From assembly GCA_030431095.1 (NCBI GenBank), contig JAUIJU010000004.1, forward strand, positions 1-64,000: a stretch of DNA of 64,000 nucleotides. Direction: 5' to 3'. The translations under genes and the position numbers were made by a program. Positions 1 through 8,019 of the stretch are shown here, one piece after another (the first letter of the stretch is position 1; each line of letters begins with the position of its first letter). The notes beneath the pieces are model-generated. The model searched no databases and was not told the DNA's origin. It saw only the letters and a program-made list of their open reading frames with translations. This DNA is from Gammaproteobacteria bacterium. GTDB taxonomy: Bacteria; Pseudomonadota; Gammaproteobacteria; Xanthomonadales; SZUA-36.

Positions 1-2
1 CC

Positions 3-422
3 GCTTTCGGCTGGTTGCTGGCCCTGCTCGGCGCACCGGCCCTGCTGGCGGAACTGCTGCGCGGCATCACCGAGAACCCCTTGCTGCTGCTGCTGCTGAT
101 CAACCTGGTGCTGTTGCTGCTGGGCACTTTCATGGACATGGCGCCGCTGATCATGATCACGACGCCGATCTTCCTGCCCATGACCGTGGAGCTGGGCATG
201 GACCCGGTACAGTTCGGCATCATGCTGCTGCTCAACCTGGGCATCGGCCTGGTCACGCCGCCCGTGGGCTCGGTGCTGTTCGTCAGCTGCGCCGTGGGCC
301 AGGTGCCCGTCGAACGCACCGTCAAGACCATCTGGCCGTTCTACCTGGCGCTGATTCTGGCCCTGGGCCTGGTGGCCTACGTGCCGGCCATGTCGCTGTG
401 GCTGCCCGGCATCCTGGGCTGA
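3..422 (+). CDS. TRAP transporter large permease (DctM), C-terminal part
   Basis: The frame is open from the first bases of the window and ends at a TGA at 420-422, so only the last ~139 residues of the protein are here. They are almost entirely hydrophobic, with several membrane segments, and contain DctM-like stretches: TFMDMAPLIMITTPIFLP, then LNLGIGLVTPPVG, then a last helix ending LWLPGILG. The large TRAP subunit forms the inner-membrane channel for Na+-driven uptake of substrates, usually organic or sugar acids, captured by a periplasmic binding protein. The next genes, 10 bases downstream, are uronate catabolic enzymes, so hexuronate is the likely cargo (inference). The binding protein and small permease should lie upstream, outside the window. 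Confidence 0.88.
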   Translation, partial: AFGWLLALLGAPALLAELLRGITENPLLLLLLINLVLLLLGTFMDMAPLIMITTPIFLPMTVELGMDPVQFGIMLLLNLGIGLVTPPVGSVLFVSCAVGQVPVERTVKTIWPFYLALILALGLVAYVPAMSLWLPGILG

Positions 423-432
423 AGGGCCCACC

Positions 433-1908
433 GTGAAGCGCCTTTCCCGGGCCAACCTGGCGGAAGCGAACGACGCCCTGCAATTGCCCGCCTTCGCGCG
501 CGACAGCGTGGGCGCCGGCCAACTGCACCTGGGCGTGGGCGCTTTCATGCGTGCCCACCTGGCGGTCTACACCGATGACGCACTGGCGGCCGAGGGTGGC
601 GATTGGGGCATCGCCGGAGTCAGCCTCCGCCACCGCGCCGTGTACGACCAGCTGCATCCACAGGATGGCCTGTACACGGTGCGCATCGCGGACGATCGCG
701 CGACCACCCACCGCCTGGTCGGCGCCCTGCAGTCGGTGCACGTGGCGCCGGAGAATCCCGCCGCGGTCATCGGGCGCATTGCCGACCCTCGTATTGCGGT
801 GGTGACCCTGACGGTGACCGAGAAAGGCTACAGCCTGGAACCGGATTCCGGCGCACTGGATCTCGACAGCCCGGGTATCGCCGGCGACCTGGCCCGTCCG
901 CGCCATCCGACCACCACGCTGGGGTACCTGGCCGCCGGTCTGGCCGAACGTCGCGCCGCCGGCGGCGCCCCGGTGACCCTGCTGTCCTGCGACAACCTGC
1001 CGGGCAACGGCCGGAGGTTGCAGGCCGGGCTGCGCCAGTACGTGGAACGGGCGTTTCCCGAGGTGCTGCCCTGGCTGGACGAAAACACCGCGTATCCGGC
1101 GACCATGGTGGACCGCATCGTGCCGGCGACCACTGCCGAGGACATCGAGGCCGCGGCGGCCACTCTCGGCCTGCGAGACGAGGCCCTGGTCAAGACCGAA
1201 CCCTTCACGCAGTGGGTGATCGAGGATCGCTTTGCCGGACCCCGGCCGGTGTGGGAAGCCGGTGGCGCCCTGCTGGTGGAGGACGTGGACGACTGGGAAA
1301 CGGCCAAGCTGCGGCTGCTCAACGGCCCGCACTCGGCACTGGCCTACCTGGGCTACCTCGGTGGGCACGAGTTCATCCACCAGGCCGTGGGCCATGCCGA
1401 CTACGCGCGCTATGCCCGTACCCTGATGACCCGGGAGATCGCCCCGGTTACCCCGGAGCCCGACGGCATGCGACACGCGGACTACATCGAGGCGCTGCTG
1501 CGACGCTTCGCCAATTCCACCCTGGCCCACCGCACCTGGCAGATTGCCATGGACGGGTCCCAGAAACTGCCCCAGCGCCTGCTCAACACGGTGCGCGCCC
1601 AGCTGCATCGCGACGGACCGATCGAGGCGGGCACCCTGGCGGTCGCGGCCTGGATGCGTTACACGCTCGGAAGGGACGAGTCCGGCGGCGCCATCGATGT
1701 GCAGGACCCGCTGGCCGAGCGCCTGGCGGGACTCGGTGGTGGTTCCGCCGATGAGATCACGGCGCGGTTCCTGGACCTGCGGGAGGTGTTTGGCACCGAC
1801 TTGCCGGCCGATGCCCGGTTTCGAGCGGTGCTGTCACGGTCGCTGGCCTCGTTGCTCGAACGCGGCGCCGCTGCCAGCGTGCACGACTGCGTGGCCGGGG
1901 CCGGATGA
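433..1908 (+). CDS. uxuB: Fructuronate reductase (D-mannonate oxidoreductase), mannitol dehydrogenase family
   Basis: Reduces D-fructuronate to D-mannonate with NADH in cytosolic hexuronate breakdown. The 491 residues fit the long-chain mannitol dehydrogenase family: an N-terminal cofactor-binding half with GQLHLGVGAFMRAH and LTVTEKGYSLEP, and a C-terminal catalytic half carrying the family pattern K-x4-N-x2-H in KLRLLNGPHSALAYLG (around residues 290-305). It starts 10 bases after the TRAP permease and overlaps the next gene by ATGA, so the three are one transcription unit. The partner gene encodes an altronate dehydratase, whose substrate normally comes from tagaturonate reductase (UxaB). 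The two reductases are related, and sequence reading alone leaves fructuronate versus tagaturonate specificity partly open; the N-terminal half looks more UxuB-like. Confidence 0.82.
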   Translation: MKRLSRANLAEANDALQLPAFARDSVGAGQLHLGVGAFMRAHLAVYTDDALAAEGGDWGIAGVSLRHRAVYDQLHPQDGLYTVRIADDRATTHRLVGALQSVHVAPENPAAVIGRIADPRIAVVTLTVTEKGYSLEPDSGALDLDSPGIAGDLARPRHPTTTLGYLAAGLAERRAAGGAPVTLLSCDNLPGNGRRLQAGLRQYVERAFPEVLPWLDENTAYPATMVDRIVPATTAEDIEAAAATLGLRDEALVKTEPFTQWVIEDRFAGPRPVWEAGGALLVEDVDDWETAKLRLLNGPHSALAYLGYLGGHEFIHQAVGHADYARYARTLMTREIAPVTPEPDGMRHADYIEALLRRFANSTLAHRTWQIAMDGSQKLPQRLLNTVRAQLHRDGPIEAGTLAVAAWMRYTLGRDESGGAIDVQDPLAERLAGLGGGSADEITARFLDLREVFGTDLPADARFRAVLSRSLASLLERGAAASVHDCVAGAG

Positions 1909-3425
1909 GCAATGCACCACGCACGCTGCGGCTGCACGGCGAGGACAACGTCGTGGTGGCCCTGGCTGACCTGGCGGCCGGTGACGTCGCGACGGATGCT
2001 GCGCTCGCCGTGCGCACCCCCATCCCGGCCGGGCACAAGCTGGCCGTGGCCGATATTGCCGCCGGCGCACCGGTCATCAAGTACGGCCAGGTGATCGGCG
2101 CGGCGACTGCCGACATTGCTGCCGGCGACCATGTGCACAGCCACAATCTCGAGGCCGGCGCCGGAGACGGACGGCGCGGCCTCGCGGGTGCACCGGATCG
2201 TCGGCCGCCGGCCGTTGGCTCGCGCCACTTCAATGGGTTTCGGCGTGCCGATGGACGTGTCGGTACGCGCAACCTGGTGGCGGTCGTGTCCACCGTGAAC
2301 TGTTCGGCCACGGTGGTGCGGCGCATCGCCGGGGCGTTCACGGAACAGCGACTGGGTGAGTACGAGGCGGTGGACGGCGTGGTGCCCATCACCCACGGCA
2401 GCGGTTGCGGCATGTCGGCCCGTGGCGAGGGTCTGGAGGTGCTGCGGCGCACCCTCGTCGGCCACCTGGCGCATCCCAACGTGGGTGCGGCGCTGGTCAT
2501 CGGCCTGGGCTGCGAGGTCAATGACATCGACGGCCTGCTGGCCGCGGGAGGCCTGCAGGCCGGGGACACGTTGCGCACCCTGGCCATCCAGGACAGTGGC
2601 GGTACGCGGCAAGCCATCGAGCGCGGTGTGGCTGCCGTCCAGGAGCTGCTGGGCGTGGCCAACCGTGCGCAGCGCGAGGCGGTATCCACCCGCCACCTGG
2701 TGCTGGGCCTGCAATGTGGTGGCTCCGACAGTTTTTCCGGGGTGACGGCGAATCCCGCGCTGGGCCGCGCCGCCGATCGACTGGTGGCCGCCGGCGGAAC
2801 CGTGGTGCTGTCGGAAACCCCGGAGATCTTCGGCGCGGAACACCTGTTGCTCGATCGCGCGTGCGACCCCGCCGTGGCCGACGCCCTGCGTGAGCGCCTT
2901 GACTGGTGGCAGCGCTACGTGGCCGGGCAGGGCGCCTCGCTGGACAACAACCCCTCGCCGGGCAACCTGGCCGGCGGCATCACCACCATCCTGGAAAAAT
3001 CCCTGGGTGCCGTGATGAAATCCGGTACGTCTCCCCTGCGCGGCGTGCACCGCTATGCCGAGCGCATCGACGGCCCCGGTTTCGTGTTCATGGATGGTCC
3101 GGGCTACGACCCCTGTTCGGTGACCGGGGAAATTGCCTCGGGCGCCAACCTGGTGTGCTTCACCACCGGCCGTGGCTCGGTGTTCGGCGGCGGTATCGCG
3201 CCGTCGCTCAAGCTGTCCACCACCTCGGCATTGGCCGCGCGCATGGCGGACGACATCGACTACGACTGCGGTCGCATCCTCGGTGGTGAGCGGACCCTGG
3301 ACCAGGCGGGTGAAGACCTGTTCGACCTGATCCTGGCCACCGCCAGCGGACGGCGAAGCGCCAGCGAGCGAAACGGGCTGGGCGATTTCGAGTTCGTGCC
3401 CTGGCAACTGGGTGCGGTGCTGTAA
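1905..3425 (+). CDS. uxaA: Altronate dehydratase (UxaA family)
   Basis: Predicted to dehydrate D-altronate to 2-keto-3-deoxy-D-gluconate, the common hexuronate intermediate. Both parts of the family are present in 506 residues: an N-terminal SAF-like domain (residues ~1-85, LHGEDNVVVALADLAAGDVA) and the large C-terminal domain with its conserved cysteine segments ITHGSGCGMSARGEGLEVL, LVIGLGCEVND and LGLQCGGSDSFSGVTANPA, which in the family are associated with iron. The ATG overlaps the stop of the upstream reductase by four bases, showing translational coupling. No kdgK or kdgA is seen in the window, so downstream metabolism must be encoded elsewhere. Confidence 0.88.
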   Translation: MSNAPRTLRLHGEDNVVVALADLAAGDVATDAALAVRTPIPAGHKLAVADIAAGAPVIKYGQVIGAATADIAAGDHVHSHNLEAGAGDGRRGLAGAPDRRPPAVGSRHFNGFRRADGRVGTRNLVAVVSTVNCSATVVRRIAGAFTEQRLGEYEAVDGVVPITHGSGCGMSARGEGLEVLRRTLVGHLAHPNVGAALVIGLGCEVNDIDGLLAAGGLQAGDTLRTLAIQDSGGTRQAIERGVAAVQELLGVANRAQREAVSTRHLVLGLQCGGSDSFSGVTANPALGRAADRLVAAGGTVVLSETPEIFGAEHLLLDRACDPAVADALRERLDWWQRYVAGQGASLDNNPSPGNLAGGITTILEKSLGAVMKSGTSPLRGVHRYAERIDGPGFVFMDGPGYDPCSVTGEIASGANLVCFTTGRGSVFGGGIAPSLKLSTTSALAARMADDIDYDCGRILGGERTLDQAGEDLFDLILATASGRRSASERNGLGDFEFVPWQLGAVL

Positions 3426-3443
3426 ACCGTCCCAATGGACGGT
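3426..3443 (+). terminator. Stem-loop directly after uxaA
   Basis: A perfect 7-bp stem (ACCGTCC / GGACGGT) with a CAAT loop starts one base after the uxaA stop. There is no following U run, so it may be a weak terminator, a factor-assisted one or a 3'-end stabiliser that separates the hexuronate genes from acnD. Confidence 0.4.
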
Positions 3444-3475
3444 GTGAAATCCCGCCGGAGAGGGGCGATAATGAT

Positions 3476-3495
3476 GGGCTCCTGACCTCGAGCCC
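3476..3495 (+). promoter_or_regulatory. Stem-loop in the acnD leader
   Basis: GGGCTC and GAGCCC form a 6-bp stem around an 8-base loop, ending 8 bases before the acnD ATG, where a Shine-Dalgarno would sit. No strong AGGAG is seen. The hairpin could limit ribosome access, but nothing more than the pairing supports a regulatory role. Confidence 0.25.
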
Positions 3496-3503
3496 AGCGC
3501 AAC

Positions 3504-6098
3504 ATGAACAGCGAGTACCGCAAACCCCTGCCCGGCACCGACCTCGACTTTTTCGACGCCCGCGCCGCCGTCAACGACATCGAAGACGGCGCCTGGGCGC
3601 GCCTGCCGTACACCTCGCGGGTGCTGGCGGAAAACCTGGTGCGACGCTGTGACCCGGCCCGGCTGCGGGCTTCGCTGGAACAGATCGTATGGCGCCGGCG
3701 CGACCTGGACTTTCCCTGGTACCCGGCGCGCGTGGTATGCCACGACATTCTCGGCCAGACGGCGCTGGTGGACCTGGCCGGCCTGCGCGACGCCATCGCC
3801 GCGCGTGGCGGCGACCCGTCGCAGGTCAATCCCGTGGTGCCCACCCAGCTGATCGTGGATCACTCCCTGGCCGTCGAGCACGCCGGCTTCGAGCCGGGCG
3901 CCTTCGACAAGAACCGCTCGATCGAGGACCGGCGCAACGACGATCGCTTCCACTTCATCAACTGGACCAAGCTGGCCTTCGACAACGTGGACGTGATACC
4001 GCCCGGCAACGGCATCATGCACCAGATCAACCTCGAGAAGATGTCGCCGGTCATCCACGCCCTGGACGGCGTGGCCTTTCCCGACACGCTGGTGGGCACC
4101 GACAGCCACACCCCCCACGTGGATGCCCTCGGCGTGATCGCCATCGGCGTGGGGGGGCTGGAAGCCGAAAGCGTCATGCTGGGCCGCGCATCCTGGATGC
4201 GCCTGCCCGACACGGTGGGCGTGGAACTCACCGGGCGACGCCAGCCCGGAATCACCGCGACGGACATCGTGCTCGCGATCACGGAGTTCCTCCGCGAACA
4301 ACGCGTGGTCGGGGCCTGGCTGGAATTCTACGGCGAGGGCGCCCGCGCCCTGACGGTGGGCGACCGCGCCACCATCAGCAACATGACGCCGGAGTTCGGC
4401 GCCACGGCCGCCATGTTCCACATCGACGAGCAGACCATCGACTACCTGCGCCTGACCGGACGCGAGGACGAACAGGTCGCGCTGGTCGAAACCTACGCCC
4501 GCCACACCGGCCTGTGGGCCGACGCGCTGGAAGGCGCCGAGTACGAGCGCGTGCTGACCTTCGACCTGTCCAGCGTGGGTCGCAACATCGCCGGGCCGTC
4601 CAGTCCCCACCACCGGGTGGCCACGACCGACCTGGCGGCCGAGGGCATCGTGCGTGACGTCACGGAAACCCCCGGCGAAATGCCGGATGGCGCCATCATC
4701 ATCGCCGCCATCACCAGCTGCACCAACACCTCCAACCCGCGCAACGTGATCGCCGCCGGCCTGCTGGCGCGCAATGCCCACCGTGCCGGGCTGACCCGAA
4801 AACCCTGGGTGAAAACCTCCCTGGCGCCGGGTTCCAAGGCGGTGCAGTTGTACCTGGAATCCTCCGGCCTGCTGGATGACCTGGAAGCACTGGGTTTCGG
4901 CGTGGTCGGCTTCGCCTGCACCACCTGCAACGGCATGAGCGGCGCGCTGGACCCGGAAATCCAGCAGGAGATCCTGGAGCGGGACGTGTTCACCACGGCG
5001 GTGCTGTCGGGTAACCGCAACTTCGACGGCCGTATCCATCCGTACGCGAAGCAGGCCTTCCTGGCGTCGCCGCCGCTGGTGGTGGCTTACGCACTGGCGG
5101 GAACCATCCGGTTCGACATCGAGCAGGGTGTGCTGGGCACCGACCCCGAAGGCAATCCGGTCACGCTCAAGGACCTGTGGCCCAGCGACGAGGAGATCGA
5201 CGCCATCGTGGCCGAGCACGTCAAGCCGGAGCAGTACCGGCAGGTGTACGACCCCATGTTCCACAAGATCCGGGACGCGCTCAACAAGGTGGAGCCGCTG
5301 TACCCCTGGCGGGAGGAAAGCACCTACATTCGACGCCCGCCTTACTGGGAAGGGGCCCAGGCCAGCGCGAACCAGCTGCGCGGTATGCGGCCGCTGGCCC
5401 TGCTCGGCGACAACATCACCACCGACCACCTGTCGCCGTCGAATGCGATTCTGCCCACCAGCGCCGCCGGCGAGTACCTCACCCGTATGGGCGTGCCGGA
5501 AGAGGACTACAACTCCTACGCCACCCACCGCGGTGACCACCTGACCGCGCAGCGCGCCACCCTGGCCAATCCCCGGGTGCGCAACGAGATGGTGCGAGAC
5601 GAGAATGGCGAGGTTCGCGAAGGTTCGTTGGCGCGCCTCGAACCCGAGGGCGAGGTGGTGCGCATGTGGGAGGCCATCGAGACCTACATGGAGCGCAAAC
5701 AGCCCCTGCTGATCATCGCCGGCAAGGACTACGGCCAGGGGTCCTCTCGGGACTGGGCCGCCAAGGGCGTACGCCTGGCCGGCGTGGAGGCGATCGTGGC
5801 CGAGGGCTTCGAACGCATTCACCGCACCAACCTGATCGGCATGGGCGTGTTGCCGTTGGAGTTCACTGACGGCGAGGACCGCTTCACCTACGACCTGGAC
5901 GGCACGGAAACCTACGATGTGCTGGGTGAGCCGGCGCCTGGCGCGGACCTCATCCTGGTCATCCACCGCACCGACGGCAGCAGCGTGCAGGCGCCCGTGC
6001 GCTGCCGGCTGGACACCGAGGAAGAGCTGTCCATTTACAGCGCCGGGGGCGTGTTGCAGCGTTTCGCCCAGGACTTCCTCGAGTCGCAGGCGGCCTGA
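3504..6098 (+). CDS. acnD: Fe/S-dependent 2-methylisocitrate dehydratase AcnD
   Basis: Aconitase-family enzyme that, with PrpF, replaces PrpD in the 2-methylcitrate cycle for propionyl-CoA oxidation: it dehydrates 2-methylcitrate to a 2-methylaconitate isomer. The 864 residues match AcnD, slightly shorter than AcnA. The start MNSEYRKPLPGTDLDFFDARAAV is AcnD-like. Cluster ligands are in AITSCTNTSN (near residue 410) and FACTTCNGMSGAL (near 475), and the swivelling domain carries GKDYGQGSSRDWAAKG near 740. The immediately adjacent prpF, six bases downstream, is the strongest argument for AcnD rather than a housekeeping aconitase. No prpB or prpC is in the window, which is unusual because the four are commonly together. 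Confidence 0.9.
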   Translation: MNSEYRKPLPGTDLDFFDARAAVNDIEDGAWARLPYTSRVLAENLVRRCDPARLRASLEQIVWRRRDLDFPWYPARVVCHDILGQTALVDLAGLRDAIAARGGDPSQVNPVVPTQLIVDHSLAVEHAGFEPGAFDKNRSIEDRRNDDRFHFINWTKLAFDNVDVIPPGNGIMHQINLEKMSPVIHALDGVAFPDTLVGTDSHTPHVDALGVIAIGVGGLEAESVMLGRASWMRLPDTVGVELTGRRQPGITATDIVLAITEFLREQRVVGAWLEFYGEGARALTVGDRATISNMTPEFGATAAMFHIDEQTIDYLRLTGREDEQVALVETYARHTGLWADALEGAEYERVLTFDLSSVGRNIAGPSSPHHRVATTDLAAEGIVRDVTETPGEMPDGAIIIAAITSCTNTSNPRNVIAAGLLARNAHRAGLTRKPWVKTSLAPGSKAVQLYLESSGLLDDLEALGFGVVGFACTTCNGMSGALDPEIQQEILERDVFTTAVLSGNRNFDGRIHPYAKQAFLASPPLVVAYALAGTIRFDIEQGVLGTDPEGNPVTLKDLWPSDEEIDAIVAEHVKPEQYRQVYDPMFHKIRDALNKVEPLYPWREESTYIRRPPYWEGAQASANQLRGMRPLALLGDNITTDHLSPSNAILPTSAAGEYLTRMGVPEEDYNSYATHRGDHLTAQRATLANPRVRNEMVRDENGEVREGSLARLEPEGEVVRMWEAIETYMERKQPLLIIAGKDYGQGSSRDWAAKGVRLAGVEAIVAEGFERIHRTNLIGMGVLPLEFTDGEDRFTYDLDGTETYDVLGEPAPGADLILVIHRTDGSSVQAPVRCRLDTEEELSIYSAGGVLQRFAQDFLESQAA

Positions 6099-6104
6099 AG
6101 CGGC

Positions 6105-7295
6105 GTGTCGCAACCACCACAGATCGCCGTTCCCGCCACGTACATGCGCGGAGGAACCAGCAAGGGAACCTTTTTTCGCCGCCGGGACCTGCCGTTGCCG
6201 GCCCGTGAACCGGGGCCGGTGCGTGATGCGTTCCTGCTGCGCGTGGTCGGTAGCCCCGATCCCTACGGCAACCACATCGACGGCATGGGTGGCGCCACGT
6301 CCAGCACCAGCAAGACGGTGATCCTGGACGCCAGCGATTCGCCGGATCACGACGTCGACTACCTGTTCGGCCAGGTGTCCATCGACCAGGCCTTTGTGGA
6401 CTGGAGCGGCAACTGCGGCAACCTGTCGGCGGCGGTGGGCCCGGCGGCGATTCGCATGGGCCTGGTGGACGCGACACGCGTTCCGCGGAACGGCACGGCC
6501 GAGGTGCGCATCCACCAGTGCAACATCGACAAGACCATCGTGGCCCACGTGCCCATGGCGGATGGCGAGCCGGTGGAGACCGGCGACTTCGAACTTGACG
6601 GCGTGACCTTTCCGGCCGCGGAGATCCGCCTGGATTTCGTGGACCCGGCCGACAGCGAGGGCGGCAGCCTGTTTCCCACCGGCCGCCTGGTCGATGAACT
6701 CGAGGTGCCCGGCGTAGGGACGTTCCGCGCGACCCTGATCAACGCGGGAATTCCCACGATATTCCTGGAGGCGGAGGCAGTGGGGTGCACCGGCACGGAG
6801 CTACGGCCGGCGATCAACGGTGACCCCGTGGCCCTGGCACGATTCGAGTCCATCCGTGCGCACGGCGCCGTGGCCATGGGCCTGATCGACGACATCAGCC
6901 AGGCCGCCGCGCGGCAACACACGCCCAAGGTGGCCTTCGTGGCGCCCCCTTCGGCCTACACGTCGGCCAGTGGCCGTGAGGTGGCGGCCGGCGAAATCGA
7001 CCTGCTGGCCCGCGCCCTGTCGATGGGCCTGTTGCACCACGCGATGATGGGGACCGCGGCCGTGGCCCTGGCGACCGCCGTGGCCATTCCCGGCACCCTC
7101 CCCAACCTCGCGGCCGGTGGCGGCGAGCGCGATTCGGTCTGCTTCGGGCACCCTTCCGGCACCTTGCGTGTCGGCGCCGATGCCGTCTTCGGGGACGGCG
7201 CCTGGATGGTGCGCCGCGTCAGCATGAGTCGCAGCGCCCGGCGCCTGATGGAAGGCGCGGTGCTGGTGCCCCGCGAGGCGCTGGAGCCCACCTGA
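6105..7295 (+). CDS. prpF: 2-methylaconitate cis-trans isomerase PrpF
   Basis: Isomerises the trans-2-methylaconitate made by AcnD to the cis form so that the methylcitrate cycle can continue. The 396-residue length is typical. The protein begins close to the diagnostic PATYMRGGTSKGTFF and has the PrpF-like WSGNCGNLSAAVGP segment, both part of the diaminopimelate-epimerase-like fold. Start is a GTG at 6105, six bases after the acnD stop, so the two are almost certainly co-translated. The protein is cytosolic. Confidence 0.92.
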   Translation: MSQPPQIAVPATYMRGGTSKGTFFRRRDLPLPAREPGPVRDAFLLRVVGSPDPYGNHIDGMGGATSSTSKTVILDASDSPDHDVDYLFGQVSIDQAFVDWSGNCGNLSAAVGPAAIRMGLVDATRVPRNGTAEVRIHQCNIDKTIVAHVPMADGEPVETGDFELDGVTFPAAEIRLDFVDPADSEGGSLFPTGRLVDELEVPGVGTFRATLINAGIPTIFLEAEAVGCTGTELRPAINGDPVALARFESIRAHGAVAMGLIDDISQAAARQHTPKVAFVAPPSAYTSASGREVAAGEIDLLARALSMGLLHHAMMGTAAVALATAVAIPGTLPNLAAGGGERDSVCFGHPSGTLRVGADAVFGDGAWMVRRVSMSRSARRLMEGAVLVPREALEPT

Positions 7296-7320
7296 GCGGG
7301 TGGATCCGGGGGCGGGTGTC

Positions 7321-8010
7321 ATGTCAGGAAAAGTCACGCCGTTCCTGATTCTTGCGCGCTCCCGCACCGGCTCCAACCTGTTGGTCTCCCTGCTCGATTC
7401 CCACCCGCGGGTCCAGGCCCGGGGTGAGCGCCTGCGACGCGACGACGGCCGGGACTGGAACACGCGAATCCGGGAGGCGCTGGAGCCGGCGGACGGTGCG
7501 GTGCAGGCCGCGGGGTTCAAGATGTTCTACTACCATCCCATCGGCGCGGATGGCGCGCCTGCCTGGCGTCGCTTGCAGGCCATACCCGACCTGCGCGTCA
7601 TCCACCTGCGCCGCCGCAACCTGCTGCGCGCGATCGTATCCCGCGAGATTGCGGCACACAGCGGCGTGTGGCAGAACGAGGGCGAACTGGAGCCGGTGCC
7701 CCTGGCGGACAAACGTGTCCTTATCGAGCCCGACGCGCTGGCCGCTGCGCTGGCCTCCAGCCGTCGCATGGAGGAGGAAGCGCAACGTCGCTTCGCCGCG
7801 CATCCGGTGATCGAAGTGACGTTCGAGGACCTGGTGTCGGATCGCGACGGCACGTTCCGGTGCATCACGGACTTCCTGGGCGTTCATACCTGGTGTCCGA
7901 GCACGCCTCTGCGACGCCAGAACCCGGAACCGCTGTCGGCCCTGGTACGCAACTATGCGGCGTTGAAATCGGCTTTCGCCGATACCGCCTGGGCGTGTCA
8001 TTTCGAGTGA
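7321..8010 (+). CDS. Sulfotransferase family protein (small, Stf0/LPS-type)
   Basis: Predicted to transfer sulfate from PAPS to an unknown acceptor. The N-terminus carries the 5'-phosphosulfate-binding loop (FLILARSRTGSNLLVSLLDS) and the middle has a second conserved stretch, LRVIHLRRRNLLRAIVSRE, resembling the 3'-phosphate-binding region; the later VIEVTFEDLVSD is also typical. I prefer the ATG at 7321 (229 residues), because it places the loop eight residues in. The frame is also open from a GTG at 7300, five bases after prpF. A second, TPR-bearing sulfotransferase lies 5 kb away, so this gene may belong with that block rather than with prpF. The acceptor cannot be told from sequence. Confidence 0.72.
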   Translation: MSGKVTPFLILARSRTGSNLLVSLLDSHPRVQARGERLRRDDGRDWNTRIREALEPADGAVQAAGFKMFYYHPIGADGAPAWRRLQAIPDLRVIHLRRRNLLRAIVSREIAAHSGVWQNEGELEPVPLADKRVLIEPDALAAALASSRRMEEEAQRRFAAHPVIEVTFEDLVSDRDGTFRCITDFLGVHTWCPSTPLRRQNPEPLSALVRNYAALKSAFADTAWACHFE

Positions 8011-8019
8011 GGCGGCGAC

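Noticed and set aside
1659-6548. A very long open frame on the minus strand across uxaA, acnD and prpF
   Set aside because: It lies antisense to three well-recognised genes, has a Gly/His/Arg/Val-rich composition typical of high-GC shadow frames and matches no family.
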